Source: Desulfatirhabdium butyrativorans DSM 18734
GTDB lineage: Bacteria; Desulfobacterota; Desulfobacteria; Desulfobacterales; Desulfatirhabdiaceae
Length of the DNA stretch: 64,000 nt
Direction of reading: 5' to 3'
NCBI RefSeq assembly: GCF_000429925.1
Contig: NZ_AUCU01000009.1
Location: 62,001 to 126,000 of the forward strand
Shown: in pieces, positions 28,291 to 36,867 of the stretch
How positions within the stretch are numbered: the stretch's first letter is position 1
Layout: each line of letters starts with the position of its first letter
Translations under genes and position numbers: made by a program
Notes under the pieces: model-generated
Database searches by the model: none
Told to the model about the DNA's origin: nothing
What the model saw: only the letters and a program-made list of their open reading frames with translations

Positions 28291-29454
28291 ATGGATTTTG
28301 CCCTTTCCAAGGACCTGGAGATGTTACGAAAATCCGTTCGGGAATTCGCAACGAAAAAGATTGCACCCTATGCCAACGAATGGGATGCCAATCATTATTT
28401 TCCCTACAAGGAAGCCCTGAAACCCATGGGTGAGCTGGGTTTTTTCGGGACGGTCATACCCGAAGAATACGGCGGAGAGAACATGGGATTTCTGGCTGCC
28501 ATGATTGTTACCGAAGAAATCGCCCGGGTGTCGAGTTCCCTTCGGGTTCAGGTGAACATGCAAACGCTTGGATGTGCGTATACCATTTATCGATACGGCA
28601 GCGAGGCCCTGCGCCAGAAATATATCGCCAAGCTGGTCAGCGCAGACTATGTGGGCGGCTTCGGGATTACAGAACCGGATGCCGGATCGGATGTCATGGC
28701 CATGCAATCGACTGCCGAGGACAAGGGGGATCACTGGCTGCTCAACGGATCGAAAACCTGGATTTCCAACGCCAATGCCGCAGACATCATTATCTATTAT
28801 GCGTATACCGACAAGTCGAAAGGATCGAAGGGGCTTTCGGCCTTTGTTCTCGAAATGAAAAACTTCAATGGCGTCAAGACAAGCGCTCTCGACAAAATGG
28901 GCTCCCATTCCTCGCCGACCGGGGAAATCTTTTTGACCGATACCCGAATTCCCAAGGAGAATATCTTGGGAAATCCGGGGGATGGCGCCAAGATCGTTTT
29001 CAGTTCCCTGAATCAGACGAGGCTGTCTGCAGCCGCAGGCGCCGTGGGGCTTGCCCAGGGATGTCTGGAAACGGCCATCAAATACTGCAACCAGCGAAAA
29101 CAGTTCGGTAAACCCATCGGCGAATTTCAGATGAACCAGGACATGATCGCCCAGATGTCGGCAGAGATCGAAGCTGCAAGGCTGCTGGTATACAAGGCAG
29201 CCTGGGCCAAGGACAAGGGGCAGCTCAACAACGGGCTCGATGTGGCCCAGGCTAAATACTTTGCGGGAGAGGTTGTGACCAAGGCTGCCAATTACGCCAT
29301 GCGGATACTGGGCGCCTATGGCTATTCGACGGAATATCCGGTTGCACGGTTCTACCGGGATGCGCCCACCTATACCATGGTCGAGGGTTCGGCCAATATC
29401 TGCAAATGGATCATCGCCCAGGATCAGCTCGGGATCCGCAAGGCCAACCGATAA
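28291..29454 (+). CDS. Glutaryl-CoA dehydrogenase, predicted non-decarboxylating
   Basis: 387 residues, acyl-CoA dehydrogenase fold; start ATG 28291 with AAGGAGG just upstream. FAD motifs: GGFGITEPDAGSDVMAM and NGSKTWISNA. The catalytic base is Glu365 in TMVEGSANI. Arg85 (SSLRVQV) matches the arginine that binds the distal carboxylate of glutaryl-CoA. The residue before the base is Val364, where decarboxylating glutaryl-CoA dehydrogenases have Tyr (TYEGT). A Tyr-to-Val exchange is the known key difference in the Desulfococcus multivorans enzyme, which stops at glutaconyl-CoA. GcdA is encoded two genes downstream, fitting a pathway in which decarboxylation is done separately by a Na+-pumping decarboxylase. 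Confidence 0.88.
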   Translation: MDFALSKDLEMLRKSVREFATKKIAPYANEWDANHYFPYKEALKPMGELGFFGTVIPEEYGGENMGFLAAMIVTEEIARVSSSLRVQVNMQTLGCAYTIYRYGSEALRQKYIAKLVSADYVGGFGITEPDAGSDVMAMQSTAEDKGDHWLLNGSKTWISNANAADIIIYYAYTDKSKGSKGLSAFVLEMKNFNGVKTSALDKMGSHSSPTGEIFLTDTRIPKENILGNPGDGAKIVFSSLNQTRLSAAAGAVGLAQGCLETAIKYCNQRKQFGKPIGEFQMNQDMIAQMSAEIEAARLLVYKAAWAKDKGQLNNGLDVAQAKYFAGEVVTKAANYAMRILGAYGYSTEYPVARFYRDAPTYTMVEGSANICKWIIAQDQLGIRKANR

Positions 29455-29477
29455 GAGCGGCGATCGGAGAAACAGAC

Positions 29478-29876
29478 ATGAGTGACGATACCGCGGCCAA
29501 AACCCAGAAAACGGCGGCCTTGTACTTCGCTGGGGTGCAGGATGAAAAACCCTACGATTTGTGGCGGTCCTTCGACAAGGAGCTTGCCAAAGACATGTCG
29601 CTCTTCATCACCGGAAAGGTCTATGCCCGGGAGAGAATACCGCACGCCACACGCCAATTGGTCACTGTGGCGGCATTGACGGTACTGTCGAGGCTCGATG
29701 AATTGCGGCTCCACATTCAGGCGGCTCTGAATGTGGGATGCACCCCCACTGAAATTGCTGAAGTCATGTTTCAGACAATGATTTACGGCGGGGTTCCGGC
29801 CGCCAATGCCGGGCTGAAAACCCTTAAAGAAGTGCTTGTCGAAAAAGGGCTCTGGCCCCTTCCCAAAGAAACCTGA
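29478..29876 (+). CDS. Carboxymuconolactone decarboxylase-family protein
   Basis: 132 residues from ATG 29478; the longer frame upstream overlaps the dehydrogenase gene. It has the CMD/AhpD-like helical core: RELVTVAAL-type RQLVTVAALTVL, LRLHIQAALNVGCTPTEIAEVMFQTMIYGGVPAANAG. The CxxC of AhpD peroxidases is absent, so thiol peroxidase activity is unlikely. It lies between glutaryl-CoA dehydrogenase and gcdA, 23 and 54 bases from its neighbours, so it is probably co-expressed. Its role in glutaconyl-CoA metabolism is not established; gamma-carboxymuconolactone decarboxylase itself belongs to an aerobic pathway. Confidence 0.8.
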   Translation: MSDDTAAKTQKTAALYFAGVQDEKPYDLWRSFDKELAKDMSLFITGKVYARERIPHATRQLVTVAALTVLSRLDELRLHIQAALNVGCTPTEIAEVMFQTMIYGGVPAANAGLKTLKEVLVEKGLWPLPKET

Positions 29877-29930
29877 CGCATCGATACGGATCGATGCGAA
29901 TCTGTTGACCCTTTAGCCATGGAGCACAGC

Positions 29931-31664
29931 ATGAGACCCTATTTCGAGAAGATGGCGGAGTTTGGGCATCCGCTTTCCGAAGGTCAGATCAAGAGCAGCG
30001 AAAAAAATGTCGAAAGCATCAAGGAAGTGGAAAACCAGATCAAGGCGGAAGTCGAAAAGGTGAAAAACGCCGGATTTCCCGAAGCCAAGATCAACGCCCG
30101 TGGAGAGATGACCATCTGGCAGCGCCTGCGCTATCTGGTCGATCCGGGAACCTGGTGCCCGCTCAACAGCCTCTATAATCCGATGAACAACGAGGAAGGC
30201 ACGACCAACGTGATCAATGGGTTGGCCAGGATTTCGGGGAAATGGGCGGTTGTGATCGGGTTTGATAACAAAGTGCTTGCCGGGGCCTGGCTGCCCGGTC
30301 AATCCGAAAACATTCTGCGGGCTACAGACCTGGCCAAGCGTCTCAATATTCCCCTCGTCTGGCTGGTGAACTGCAGCGGCGTGAAACTGACCGAGCAGGA
30401 AAAATTCTATGCGGGCAGAAGAGGCGGCGGCACGACGTTTTTCCGGCATGCCGAGCTGGAAATCGGCGGGATTCCGATTCTTGCCGGCATTTACGGAACC
30501 AATCCCGCGGGCGGCGGTTATCAGGGGATCAGTCCGACAGTTCTCTTTGCCCATAAGAACTGCAACATCGCTGTCGGCGGCGGCGGCATCCTGAGCGGCA
30601 TGTCTCCCAAAGGGCATTTCGATCTGGAAGGGGCCGAGCAGTTGATCAAGGCGGCCCGCCAGTACAAGGAAAAACCGCCGGGAGGCGTGGAGATTCATTA
30701 TGATGCGACCGGCTTTTTCCGCTATGTCTATGAAGAGGAAACCGGCGTATTGGATGGCCTCAAGGATTATATGAAGGATATGCCCGGCTACAATCCGAAA
30801 TTCTTCCGGGTCGCCGAGCCGAAAAATCCGAAATTCGCCGCGGACGATCTGTACCGGCTCGTTCCTTTCAATCAGAAACAGATGTACAGTTTCGACGAAG
30901 TGCTGGCCAGACTCTCCGACGGCAGTGAACACATGGAATACAAGCCCAATTACGGCCCCGAAATCTATACCGGTTTGATCAAGATTGACGGGTTTCTGGT
31001 GGGCGCCATCGGTAACCGGCAGGGATATCTGGGGGAAGACTATCCGGAATACGCTCCCTATCCGGGCATCGGTGGAAAGCTGTATCGCCAGGGGCTCATC
31101 AAAATGAACGAATTTGTGACGCTCTGTGGAAGGGATCGCCTGCCTGTCATCTGGTTTCAGGATACGACAGGCATCGATGTCGGCAACATCGCCGAAAAGG
31201 CGGAGCTGCTGGGCCTTGGGCAAAGCCTGATTTACTCGATCCAGCAGACCGATGTGCCGATGATGCTTGTCGTCCTGCGAAAGGGAACGGCTGCGGCCCA
31301 TTACGTCATGGGCGGGCCGACTGCAAACCGGCACAATGCCTTCACGCTGGGGATACCGACGACTGAAATTTACGTCATGCATGGCGAAACCGCTGCTGCT
31401 GCGACCTTTTCAAGACGGCTTGTCAAGGAAAAGGATGCGGGCAGACCGCTGGAGCCGGTCATTGAAAACATGAACAAAATGGTCAAGGAATACTACGACA
31501 ACAGTCGGCCAGCTTATTGTGCGAAGCATGGACTGGTCGATGAAATCGTCAATATGACCGATGTGCGCAAATATCTTGCGGCTTTTGCCGGAGCGGCCTA
31601 CCAGAATCCCAAATCGATCTGCCCGCACCATCACCTGATGCTGCCCCGGATCATCAAAGGCTGA
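29931..31664 (+). CDS. gcdA: Glutaconyl-CoA decarboxylase alpha subunit (carboxyltransferase)
   Basis: About 577 residues. Start taken as ATG 29931 with GGAG 6 bases upstream; ATG 29919 is four codons earlier. The sequence follows GcdA of Acidaminococcus closely across its length, including LAGAWLPGQSENILRA, LVNCSGVKLTEQEKFY, GIYGTNPAGGGY, GIGGKLYRQGLIKMNEFVTLC, RDRLPVIWFQDTTGIDVGN and NPKSICPHHH. The subunit moves CO2 from glutaconyl-CoA to biotin, giving crotonyl-CoA, at the inner face of the membrane. The Na+-pumping GcdB, biotin carrier GcdC and GcdD are not in this window and must be elsewhere. Confidence 0.93.
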   Translation: MRPYFEKMAEFGHPLSEGQIKSSEKNVESIKEVENQIKAEVEKVKNAGFPEAKINARGEMTIWQRLRYLVDPGTWCPLNSLYNPMNNEEGTTNVINGLARISGKWAVVIGFDNKVLAGAWLPGQSENILRATDLAKRLNIPLVWLVNCSGVKLTEQEKFYAGRRGGGTTFFRHAELEIGGIPILAGIYGTNPAGGGYQGISPTVLFAHKNCNIAVGGGGILSGMSPKGHFDLEGAEQLIKAARQYKEKPPGGVEIHYDATGFFRYVYEEETGVLDGLKDYMKDMPGYNPKFFRVAEPKNPKFAADDLYRLVPFNQKQMYSFDEVLARLSDGSEHMEYKPNYGPEIYTGLIKIDGFLVGAIGNRQGYLGEDYPEYAPYPGIGGKLYRQGLIKMNEFVTLCGRDRLPVIWFQDTTGIDVGNIAEKAELLGLGQSLIYSIQQTDVPMMLVVLRKGTAAAHYVMGGPTANRHNAFTLGIPTTEIYVMHGETAAAATFSRRLVKEKDAGRPLEPVIENMNKMVKEYYDNSRPAYCAKHGLVDEIVNMTDVRKYLAAFAGAAYQNPKSICPHHHLMLPRIIKG

Positions 31665-31993
31665 AACATCTGTCTGTCCTTATCGTTATCCCATTTTGCG
31701 ATCAACATGATATTCCGGCAAACATTCGACTGGAGACCGCGAAGGCAGGCGAGCAGCGATGAGACGGTATATCGCGTACGTCGAATCGCAGCACAGCGGT
31801 GCTGACAAAGGTGTCCGTTCGAATGCGAACTGGAATTACAAAGGTTTCCGGGAGACCGGGAATGCCTTCCGGAGGCTTCCCGGTCACCAGGAAGTCATAT
31901 CAGGGGGATGCTGCCGGAGCATGGTCTATCGATATCGATTTCAATTCTTTGGTCGAACCCAACAGCCGTCGCACATTTTCAAGGAAGATGCCC
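31665..31993. other. Intergenic region, no gene supported
   Basis: 329 bases after gcdA. Two overlapping open frames cross it (one from ATG 31759) but have no ribosome-binding site and no recognisable product. No clear terminator hairpin was seen. Confidence 0.5.
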
Positions 31994-32188
31994 ATGATGG
32001 ACGAAGCTGAAAAGGTTAACGGTGATGACGATCTTCAACCGGAGCCTTCCACCAAGCGGAAAGTGAAATTCGAGATTTATGGTGAAGAAATGCTCGAAAA
32101 AGAGGTGAAATCCAGCGGCAATAGTGGTAGAGTCTATTTGCCTCCCGATTGGGTGGGACATCATGTCAAGATCGTCCGCATCGATTGA
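31994..32188 (+). CDS. Small DUF2080-like protein
   Basis: 64 residues from ATG 31994 (AAGGAAG 6 bases upstream; ATGs at 31988 and 31997 are alternatives). The N-terminal third is acidic and probably disordered. The rest (KFEIYGEEMLEKEVKSSGNSGRVYLPPDWVGHHVKIVRID) matches DUF2080, a short SpoVT/AbrB-like beta fold first described as transposon-encoded in archaea. GNSGRVYLP is its hallmark. DNA binding is plausible but unproven. It stands 21 bases before a GNAT gene, and the pair may be co-transcribed. Confidence 0.7.
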   Translation: MMDEAEKVNGDDDLQPEPSTKRKVKFEIYGEEMLEKEVKSSGNSGRVYLPPDWVGHHVKIVRID

Positions 32189-32209
32189 AATCCGAAAGAG
32201 GTGAATGCC

Positions 32210-32647
32210 GTGGATCAAGTAATGATCAGAAGACTTCTGCCCCAGGATGCCGAAGCCATTAAAAACATCAGTTCGGCCATTACCCATGTGCCCAGTGATC
32301 TCGATCTCAAGCGAATGGTTGTGGAACAGGCCGGGAGAAGCGATGATGCGAGCTTTGTCGCTGAAATCGATGGCGAAGTGCGCGGATACATCCTCATCTC
32401 GATTTTTTCAGGCGTGTTCGGCATCAAGAGAAGCGCCTGGATTTCACTGTTGGGCGTCCACCCTCGATATATGGGCAGAAGAATCGGTGAGCGATTGGCA
32501 GAGGAGGGTTTCCGATACTGCTGCAGCCTCGGGATCAAGGATGTCTATACAACCGTTCGCTGGGATTCAACCGATCTGTTGTCCTTTTTCAAGACCCTTG
32601 GGTTTGATCGGAGCAATTTCATCAATTTGAGAAAAGTATTGGAGTGA
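32210..32647 (+). CDS. GNAT-family N-acetyltransferase
   Basis: About 145 residues. The start is uncertain: GTG 32201, GTG 32210 (AGAGG 8 bases upstream, chosen) or ATG 32222. The GNAT acetyl-CoA site is in LLGVHPRYMGRRIGERLAEEGF (Q/R-x-x-G-x-G/A pattern as MGRRIG), preceded by EIDGEVRGYILIS. The domain fills the protein, so this is a single-domain acetyltransferase of unknown target (protein N-terminus, lysine or small molecule). It is convergent with the response-regulator gene, whose stop lies 18 bases downstream. Confidence 0.82.
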   Translation: MDQVMIRRLLPQDAEAIKNISSAITHVPSDLDLKRMVVEQAGRSDDASFVAEIDGEVRGYILISIFSGVFGIKRSAWISLLGVHPRYMGRRIGERLAEEGFRYCCSLGIKDVYTTVRWDSTDLLSFFKTLGFDRSNFINLRKVLE

Positions 32648-32665
32648 AGAGCTTGATTGCACCCT

Positions 32666-34072
32666 TCAGGAAAGGCTTTTGTTCGAGCCCGCGCTGTCGA
32701 TGAGCCGGATGTTGTATCGTTTGATTTTTTGGTTGAGATTGCTTTTCCCGATCCCAAGCAATTCTGCCGCTTTCGATTGGACATATCCCGCCTTCTGAAG
32801 CGCCTTTTCGATCAGGCGTTTTTCATGCCCGGCCAGGTTTTCATACAAAGATACGCCTTCCAACCACGTTTCATCCGGATTTGCCCGCATGGATCCGGCA
32901 GAAAAATCCGCAGGCAGATCCTCCATTCGAATGTGTTCTCCCGGGCAAAGAATCATGGCCCGCTCAATGATGTTTTCCAGCTCCCGAACATTTCCTGGCC
33001 AGGAATATCGCAGAAAGGCCCTTTCAACTTCCGGGTCGATTGTTTCCACTCTTGGAATGTCTGGCCTTCGTTCAATCGAAAATTTGGAAATGAAGTGCTG
33101 GGTCAGCAATCGAATGTCTTCAGGGCGTTCTCTTAACGGCGGCAGGGTCAGATGGATGACGTTCAACCGAAAGAACAGATCTTCGCGAAATCGATCTTTT
33201 GCCATTTCCTCCTTCAGATTTTTGTTGGTCGCGGCAATGATGCGAATATCCACCGGTATCGGGGCGGAGCCGCCAACCCGTTCAAACACACGTTCCTGCA
33301 GCACACGAAGCAATTTGACCTGAAGGTTGGGGGAAAGTTCTCCGATTTCATCCAGGAAAAGGGTCCCGCTGTCTGCCAGTTCGAAGCGGCCTTTTTTCGT
33401 GGCTATGGCGCCGGTAAACGCACCTTTTTCATGGCCGAAGAGTTCACTCTCGAGCAGGGATTCCGAGAGTGCGGAGCAGTTGACGGCGATGAAAGGCTTG
33501 TTGCGCCTCGGGCTGTTGAAATGGATGGATTTGGCGACCAGTTCTTTGCCGGTTCCGCTTTCGCCTTCGATGAGAACGGTCGCGGAGGAAAAGGCCACTT
33601 TTTCGATCAAAGCGAACAACTCGAGCATGCTTTTGCTTTTGCCGATCAAGTTGCCGAATTGAAACCGTGATTGAACCGCTTCCCGAAGCTGCCTGTTTTC
33701 CTTGATGACACGGTATCCTTCCAGGGCCTTTTTGACAAAAACAATCAACCTGTCGTTGTCGAATGGTTTCTGGATATAGGTGAATGCGCCCTTTTGCATG
33801 GCCTCCACCGCTTTTTCGATTGTCCCGAAGGCTGTCATCACAATGATCGGAATGTCCGGATGCCCTTTCTTCAGCGATTCCAACAGCTCGATCCCGTCCA
33901 TTTCGGGCATCTTCATATCTGTAATGACCAGATCGATGTCGGCCGCATTCAACAGGTCGAGGGCTTTCTGCCCGCTGTTGGCCGTCAATGTCTCGTAGCC
34001 TTCTTCCTGCAACACCGCGCTCAGGATCAAGGTATAATTCTTCTCGTCATCGACAATCAGGATCGTTTCCAT
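32666..34072 (-). CDS. NtrC-family sigma54-dependent response regulator
   Basis: 468 residues. The receiver domain (1-120) has phosphoacceptor Asp52 in VITDMKMPEMDG. The AAA+ domain has Walker A GESGTGKE, sigma54-contact loop HEKGAFTGA and DEIGELSPNLQVKLLRVLQE. The C-terminal Fis-type helix-turn-helix is ALQKAGYVQSKAAELLGIGKSNLNQKIKRY. When phosphorylated it would activate sigma54 promoters from an enhancer. It lies 113 bases downstream of a sensor kinase gene on the same strand, forming a two-component pair, divergent from pilMNOPQ. Its targets are not visible here. Confidence 0.95.
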   Translation of the reverse strand: METILIVDDEKNYTLILSAVLQEEGYETLTANSGQKALDLLNAADIDLVITDMKMPEMDGIELLESLKKGHPDIPIIVMTAFGTIEKAVEAMQKGAFTYIQKPFDNDRLIVFVKKALEGYRVIKENRQLREAVQSRFQFGNLIGKSKSMLELFALIEKVAFSSATVLIEGESGTGKELVAKSIHFNSPRRNKPFIAVNCSALSESLLESELFGHEKGAFTGAIATKKGRFELADSGTLFLDEIGELSPNLQVKLLRVLQERVFERVGGSAPIPVDIRIIAATNKNLKEEMAKDRFREDLFFRLNVIHLTLPPLRERPEDIRLLTQHFISKFSIERRPDIPRVETIDPEVERAFLRYSWPGNVRELENIIERAMILCPGEHIRMEDLPADFSAGSMRANPDETWLEGVSLYENLAGHEKRLIEKALQKAGYVQSKAAELLGIGKSNLNQKIKRYNIRLIDSAGSNKSLS

Positions 34073-34185
34073 GGCTGTATCGATTCTATGATAGCGTCTG
34101 AATGGAAAATTCGCCTTTTGCCCAGCCCGAGCCTGTCCGCGGCCGGGGCGCAGTCCCGATGATGGGTTTCCGTTCAGGCACTGGT

Positions 34186-35634
34186 CTATGGTTCGATGGG
34201 CAGCTCGATGCGAACGATTGCACCCTGCGCATCGTTGCGGTTTTCGATTGAAACTTTTCCATGATGGGCCTCTACAATGGATTTGACGATGCCAAGACCA
34301 AGGCCCGTCCCTTTTTGCTTGGTTGTGAAGAACGGGTCCCAGATATTGCCAAAAATATCCGGATCGATTCCGACTCCCTGATCCAAGAACAGAATCGAAA
34401 TACGATGTTCATCGACATTGACATGAATATCGATTCTTCCGCCCTGCGGCATGGCATCCATCGCGTTGATCAGAACATTCAAAAATGCCTGATAGAGCAT
34501 GTCCGGATCAACGAGCAGGGGAGGAATGTGGTCCGGGAAGTTCGTTTGGACTTGAATTCCCTTGGATTCGAGTTGTGAGCCGAGAAAACCGATATTCTTT
34601 TCGAGCAGTTCGGTGATGATCGAGGGGGTGAGATTTGGCGTTCTTGGTCTTGCACAGTTGAGAAAATCGGTGATGATGTCATTGAGACGGTTGGCTTCCT
34701 CAACGATAATGTCGATAAAGGTATTGTTGGGGTTCTGTGCGTCAGCTTTCTTCTTGAGCAGGGCGGCCGAGCTGGTGATGATGCCGAGGGGGTTGCGGAT
34801 TTCATGCGAAATTCCGGCTACCATGCCCGCGACGGAAGATAGTTTTTCAGCCTGGGCGAGCTTTTCCCGCAGTTTGATCTGTTCGAGGTTTCGCTCCTGA
34901 ATGATGGCCTCTCCACGTTTAACGACCAGAATCATGATGACAAGCAGCACCACCATGACGATGGTGCATGTCGATATGACCAATGTCTGGTATTTTAAGA
35001 TTGATCGATAATCTTCGGTAATGTCCTGGGTCAGCTCGATGACACCCAATACAGGGCCTGTTATTCGGAGAAACTGGCGTTCCGCTCGCAATGGAGCGAA
35101 GGTGATGAGTTTGCTTTCCTTGGCAAAGCCGAGTGGGAGCTTCAAAAGGCTTCCGCGCTGAATCTGCCTGGAGGTTGGTTTCCCGGAAAGTGCATACTCA
35201 AACCCTGGCCCCCCAAGGTGCCGTTTACCGACCAGGTCTTTATCGAAGCTGTATGAAATGATATCGCTGATATCATAGATGGTAACCATCTCGACCTTGA
35301 AGCTGTGCAGCGTGTTTCGAACGATCGTATCCATCCGTTCGAATTGCTCGGGGTTGCTCAATTCGATTTTCCCGTATTTCAATACAACCGGAATCACAAA
35401 CTGTAGAAAAATCTGATGGTTGAGGTTCTCGATGAGTGCCAGTGCATAGTCTTCGCTTTTTTTCATATGCAGCGACTTTGCCCAGTGAATATTCAGCACA
35501 CTCAGGAGGATGGCGCCGATCAGAAGGACAACAAGGCTCGCTATGGTGAAGTACTTGACGAGACGAAAGGGTTTGGCCCTTTCGTCTGGATTGCCTGTTT
35601 TCAGGTGACTGATCGGTTTCAGGGTGGATTGCAT
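34186..35634 (-). CDS. Membrane sensor histidine kinase
   Basis: 482 residues. Transmembrane helices at ~28-48 and ~217-238 enclose a periplasmic sensor of about 170 residues of single-Cache/PAS-like size. The DHp domain has phosphoacceptor His277 in GISHEIRNPLG. The ATPase domain has NVLINAMDAMPQGG (N box), LFLDQGVGI and DPFFTTKQKGTGLGLGIVKSI (F and G2 boxes). It should phosphorylate the sigma54 activator encoded next on the strand. PilS of Pseudomonas has six membrane helices, so despite the neighbouring pil genes this is not an obvious PilS. Signal unknown. Confidence 0.93.
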   Translation of the reverse strand: MQSTLKPISHLKTGNPDERAKPFRLVKYFTIASLVVLLIGAILLSVLNIHWAKSLHMKKSEDYALALIENLNHQIFLQFVIPVVLKYGKIELSNPEQFERMDTIVRNTLHSFKVEMVTIYDISDIISYSFDKDLVGKRHLGGPGFEYALSGKPTSRQIQRGSLLKLPLGFAKESKLITFAPLRAERQFLRITGPVLGVIELTQDITEDYRSILKYQTLVISTCTIVMVVLLVIMILVVKRGEAIIQERNLEQIKLREKLAQAEKLSSVAGMVAGISHEIRNPLGIITSSAALLKKKADAQNPNNTFIDIIVEEANRLNDIITDFLNCARPRTPNLTPSIITELLEKNIGFLGSQLESKGIQVQTNFPDHIPPLLVDPDMLYQAFLNVLINAMDAMPQGGRIDIHVNVDEHRISILFLDQGVGIDPDIFGNIWDPFFTTKQKGTGLGLGIVKSIVEAHHGKVSIENRNDAQGAIVRIELPIEP

Positions 35635-35811
35635 GACAGTTTCCCAGAATCGGGGTTTGGCCAGAGCATGTTGATCAACGGCTGATCATGAGTGTATAAA
35701 ATAAAATAATTTATTGACAAAAAAAAAGATTCAAGGCAATTAAAAAAAGGATGAAATCAAACAGTTCTGTACCATAAAGCCTTCCAACTATCCGAGCCGG
35801 ATCAATCGACC
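35635..35811. promoter_or_regulatory. Divergent A/T-rich promoter region between kinase and pilM genes
   Basis: This is one of the most A/T-rich stretches in the window. On the + strand TTGACA at 35714-35719 is a good -35, but the -10 about 18 bases on (AATTAA) is weak. On the - strand TTGTCA (complement of 35715-35720) is followed 15 bases later by TATACA (complement of 35694-35699), a usable but short-spaced promoter for the kinase gene. Assignment is tentative. Confidence 0.4.
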
Positions 35812-36867
35812 ATGCAACTGAAGAAAAAAAATCACTTGATAGGACTGGATATCGGATCGAGGTCGATCAAGGTGGCTGAAGCCGTCGAAACCAAAAATGG
35901 CTTCACCCTGATGAAATTCGGGAAAACCGATATTCCGACCGGTTGGATTCTGGATGGTCAAATCAAAGAACCCACGCTTGTAGCCGACGCGATTCGGAAA
36001 CTGATTGCGGAAACCAAAATCAGGGAGAAAAATACGGCCATTTCCATCGGTGGGTATTCCGTTATCGTCAAGAAGATTCAAATCCCTTTTCAAACACTCG
36101 ACACCCTGCAGGATACCATTCAAATAGAAGCGGAACAATACATTCCATTCGATATTTCCGAAGTGAACCTGGATTTTGATATTCTGGGAGAAGCGGACCC
36201 TGCTACAAACCGCATGGATGTCCTGCTGGTGGCCGCAAAAAAGGAACTGGTGGAAGATGTTGTCGGAGTGGTGGAATTGGCCGGTTTAAGGGCATGTGTT
36301 GTGGATATCGATGCGTTTGCTTTGCAGAATATCTTCGAATTATCCCAAGGGGTTAAAGAAGATGCCATGGTGTTGCTCGATATCGGCGCCCACAAGACGA
36401 CCCTGAATATCGTTCAGAATGGCGTTTCCCTGCTGATGCGCGATGTACCACTGGGTTGTGAGCAGATCACCCTGAAAATTGCCAAACTGGAAGGATGTTC
36501 TTTCGAAGAAGCGGAAACCATCAAAATCAGCCGCAAGGCGGGCAAGAAATCATCCGTTCAGGAAATTACACGAATCTTTTCTGAGGTAATGGCTGACTGG
36601 TGTATGGAAATCCGCAGGGCGATCGATTTTTTCTATTCCACCTATCCGGATCATCAACTCAAAGGGGTTGCGATCAGCGGTGGTGGAAGCAGCATCAGTG
36701 AATTCACAGCGATTCTGGCTGCCGAAATCGGCATGCCGGTCGAGGTGTTGCGCCCTTTTCAGGCATTCCAAATCCATCGAAAAATGAAAGAAATGGATTT
36801 CGATTCGATTTCTCCGCAAGCTGCCATTTGTCTGGGGCTTTCCATCAGGAGGCTGGACGATAAATGA
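35812..36867 (+). CDS. pilM: Type IV pilus assembly protein PilM
   Basis: 351 residues, actin/FtsA-like ATPase. It begins LIGLDIGSRSIKVAEAVE (phosphate-1 motif), with MVLLDIGAHKTTLNIVQNG (phosphate-2) and GVAISGGGSSISEF (adenosine motif). PilM is the cytoplasmic ring component that binds the N-terminal tail of PilN and couples the alignment complex to the pilus motor. Gene order pilM-N-O-P-Q with overlapping stops and starts is the standard alignment operon. The start is followed by a Lys-rich N-terminus; no strong Shine-Dalgarno was seen. Confidence 0.95.
   Translation: MQLKKKNHLIGLDIGSRSIKVAEAVETKNGFTLMKFGKTDIPTGWILDGQIKEPTLVADAIRKLIAETKIREKNTAISIGGYSVIVKKIQIPFQTLDTLQDTIQIEAEQYIPFDISEVNLDFDILGEADPATNRMDVLLVAAKKELVEDVVGVVELAGLRACVVDIDAFALQNIFELSQGVKEDAMVLLDIGAHKTTLNIVQNGVSLLMRDVPLGCEQITLKIAKLEGCSFEEAETIKISRKAGKKSSVQEITRIFSEVMADWCMEIRRAIDFFYSTYPDHQLKGVAISGGGSSISEFTAILAAEIGMPVEVLRPFQAFQIHRKMKEMDFDSISPQAAICLGLSIRRLDDK

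Noticed and set aside
35659-35675. Possible sigma54 promoter upstream of pilM (TGGCCAGAGCATGTTGA)
   Set aside because: The GG and GC elements are not 10 bases apart, so it fails the -24/-12 rule.
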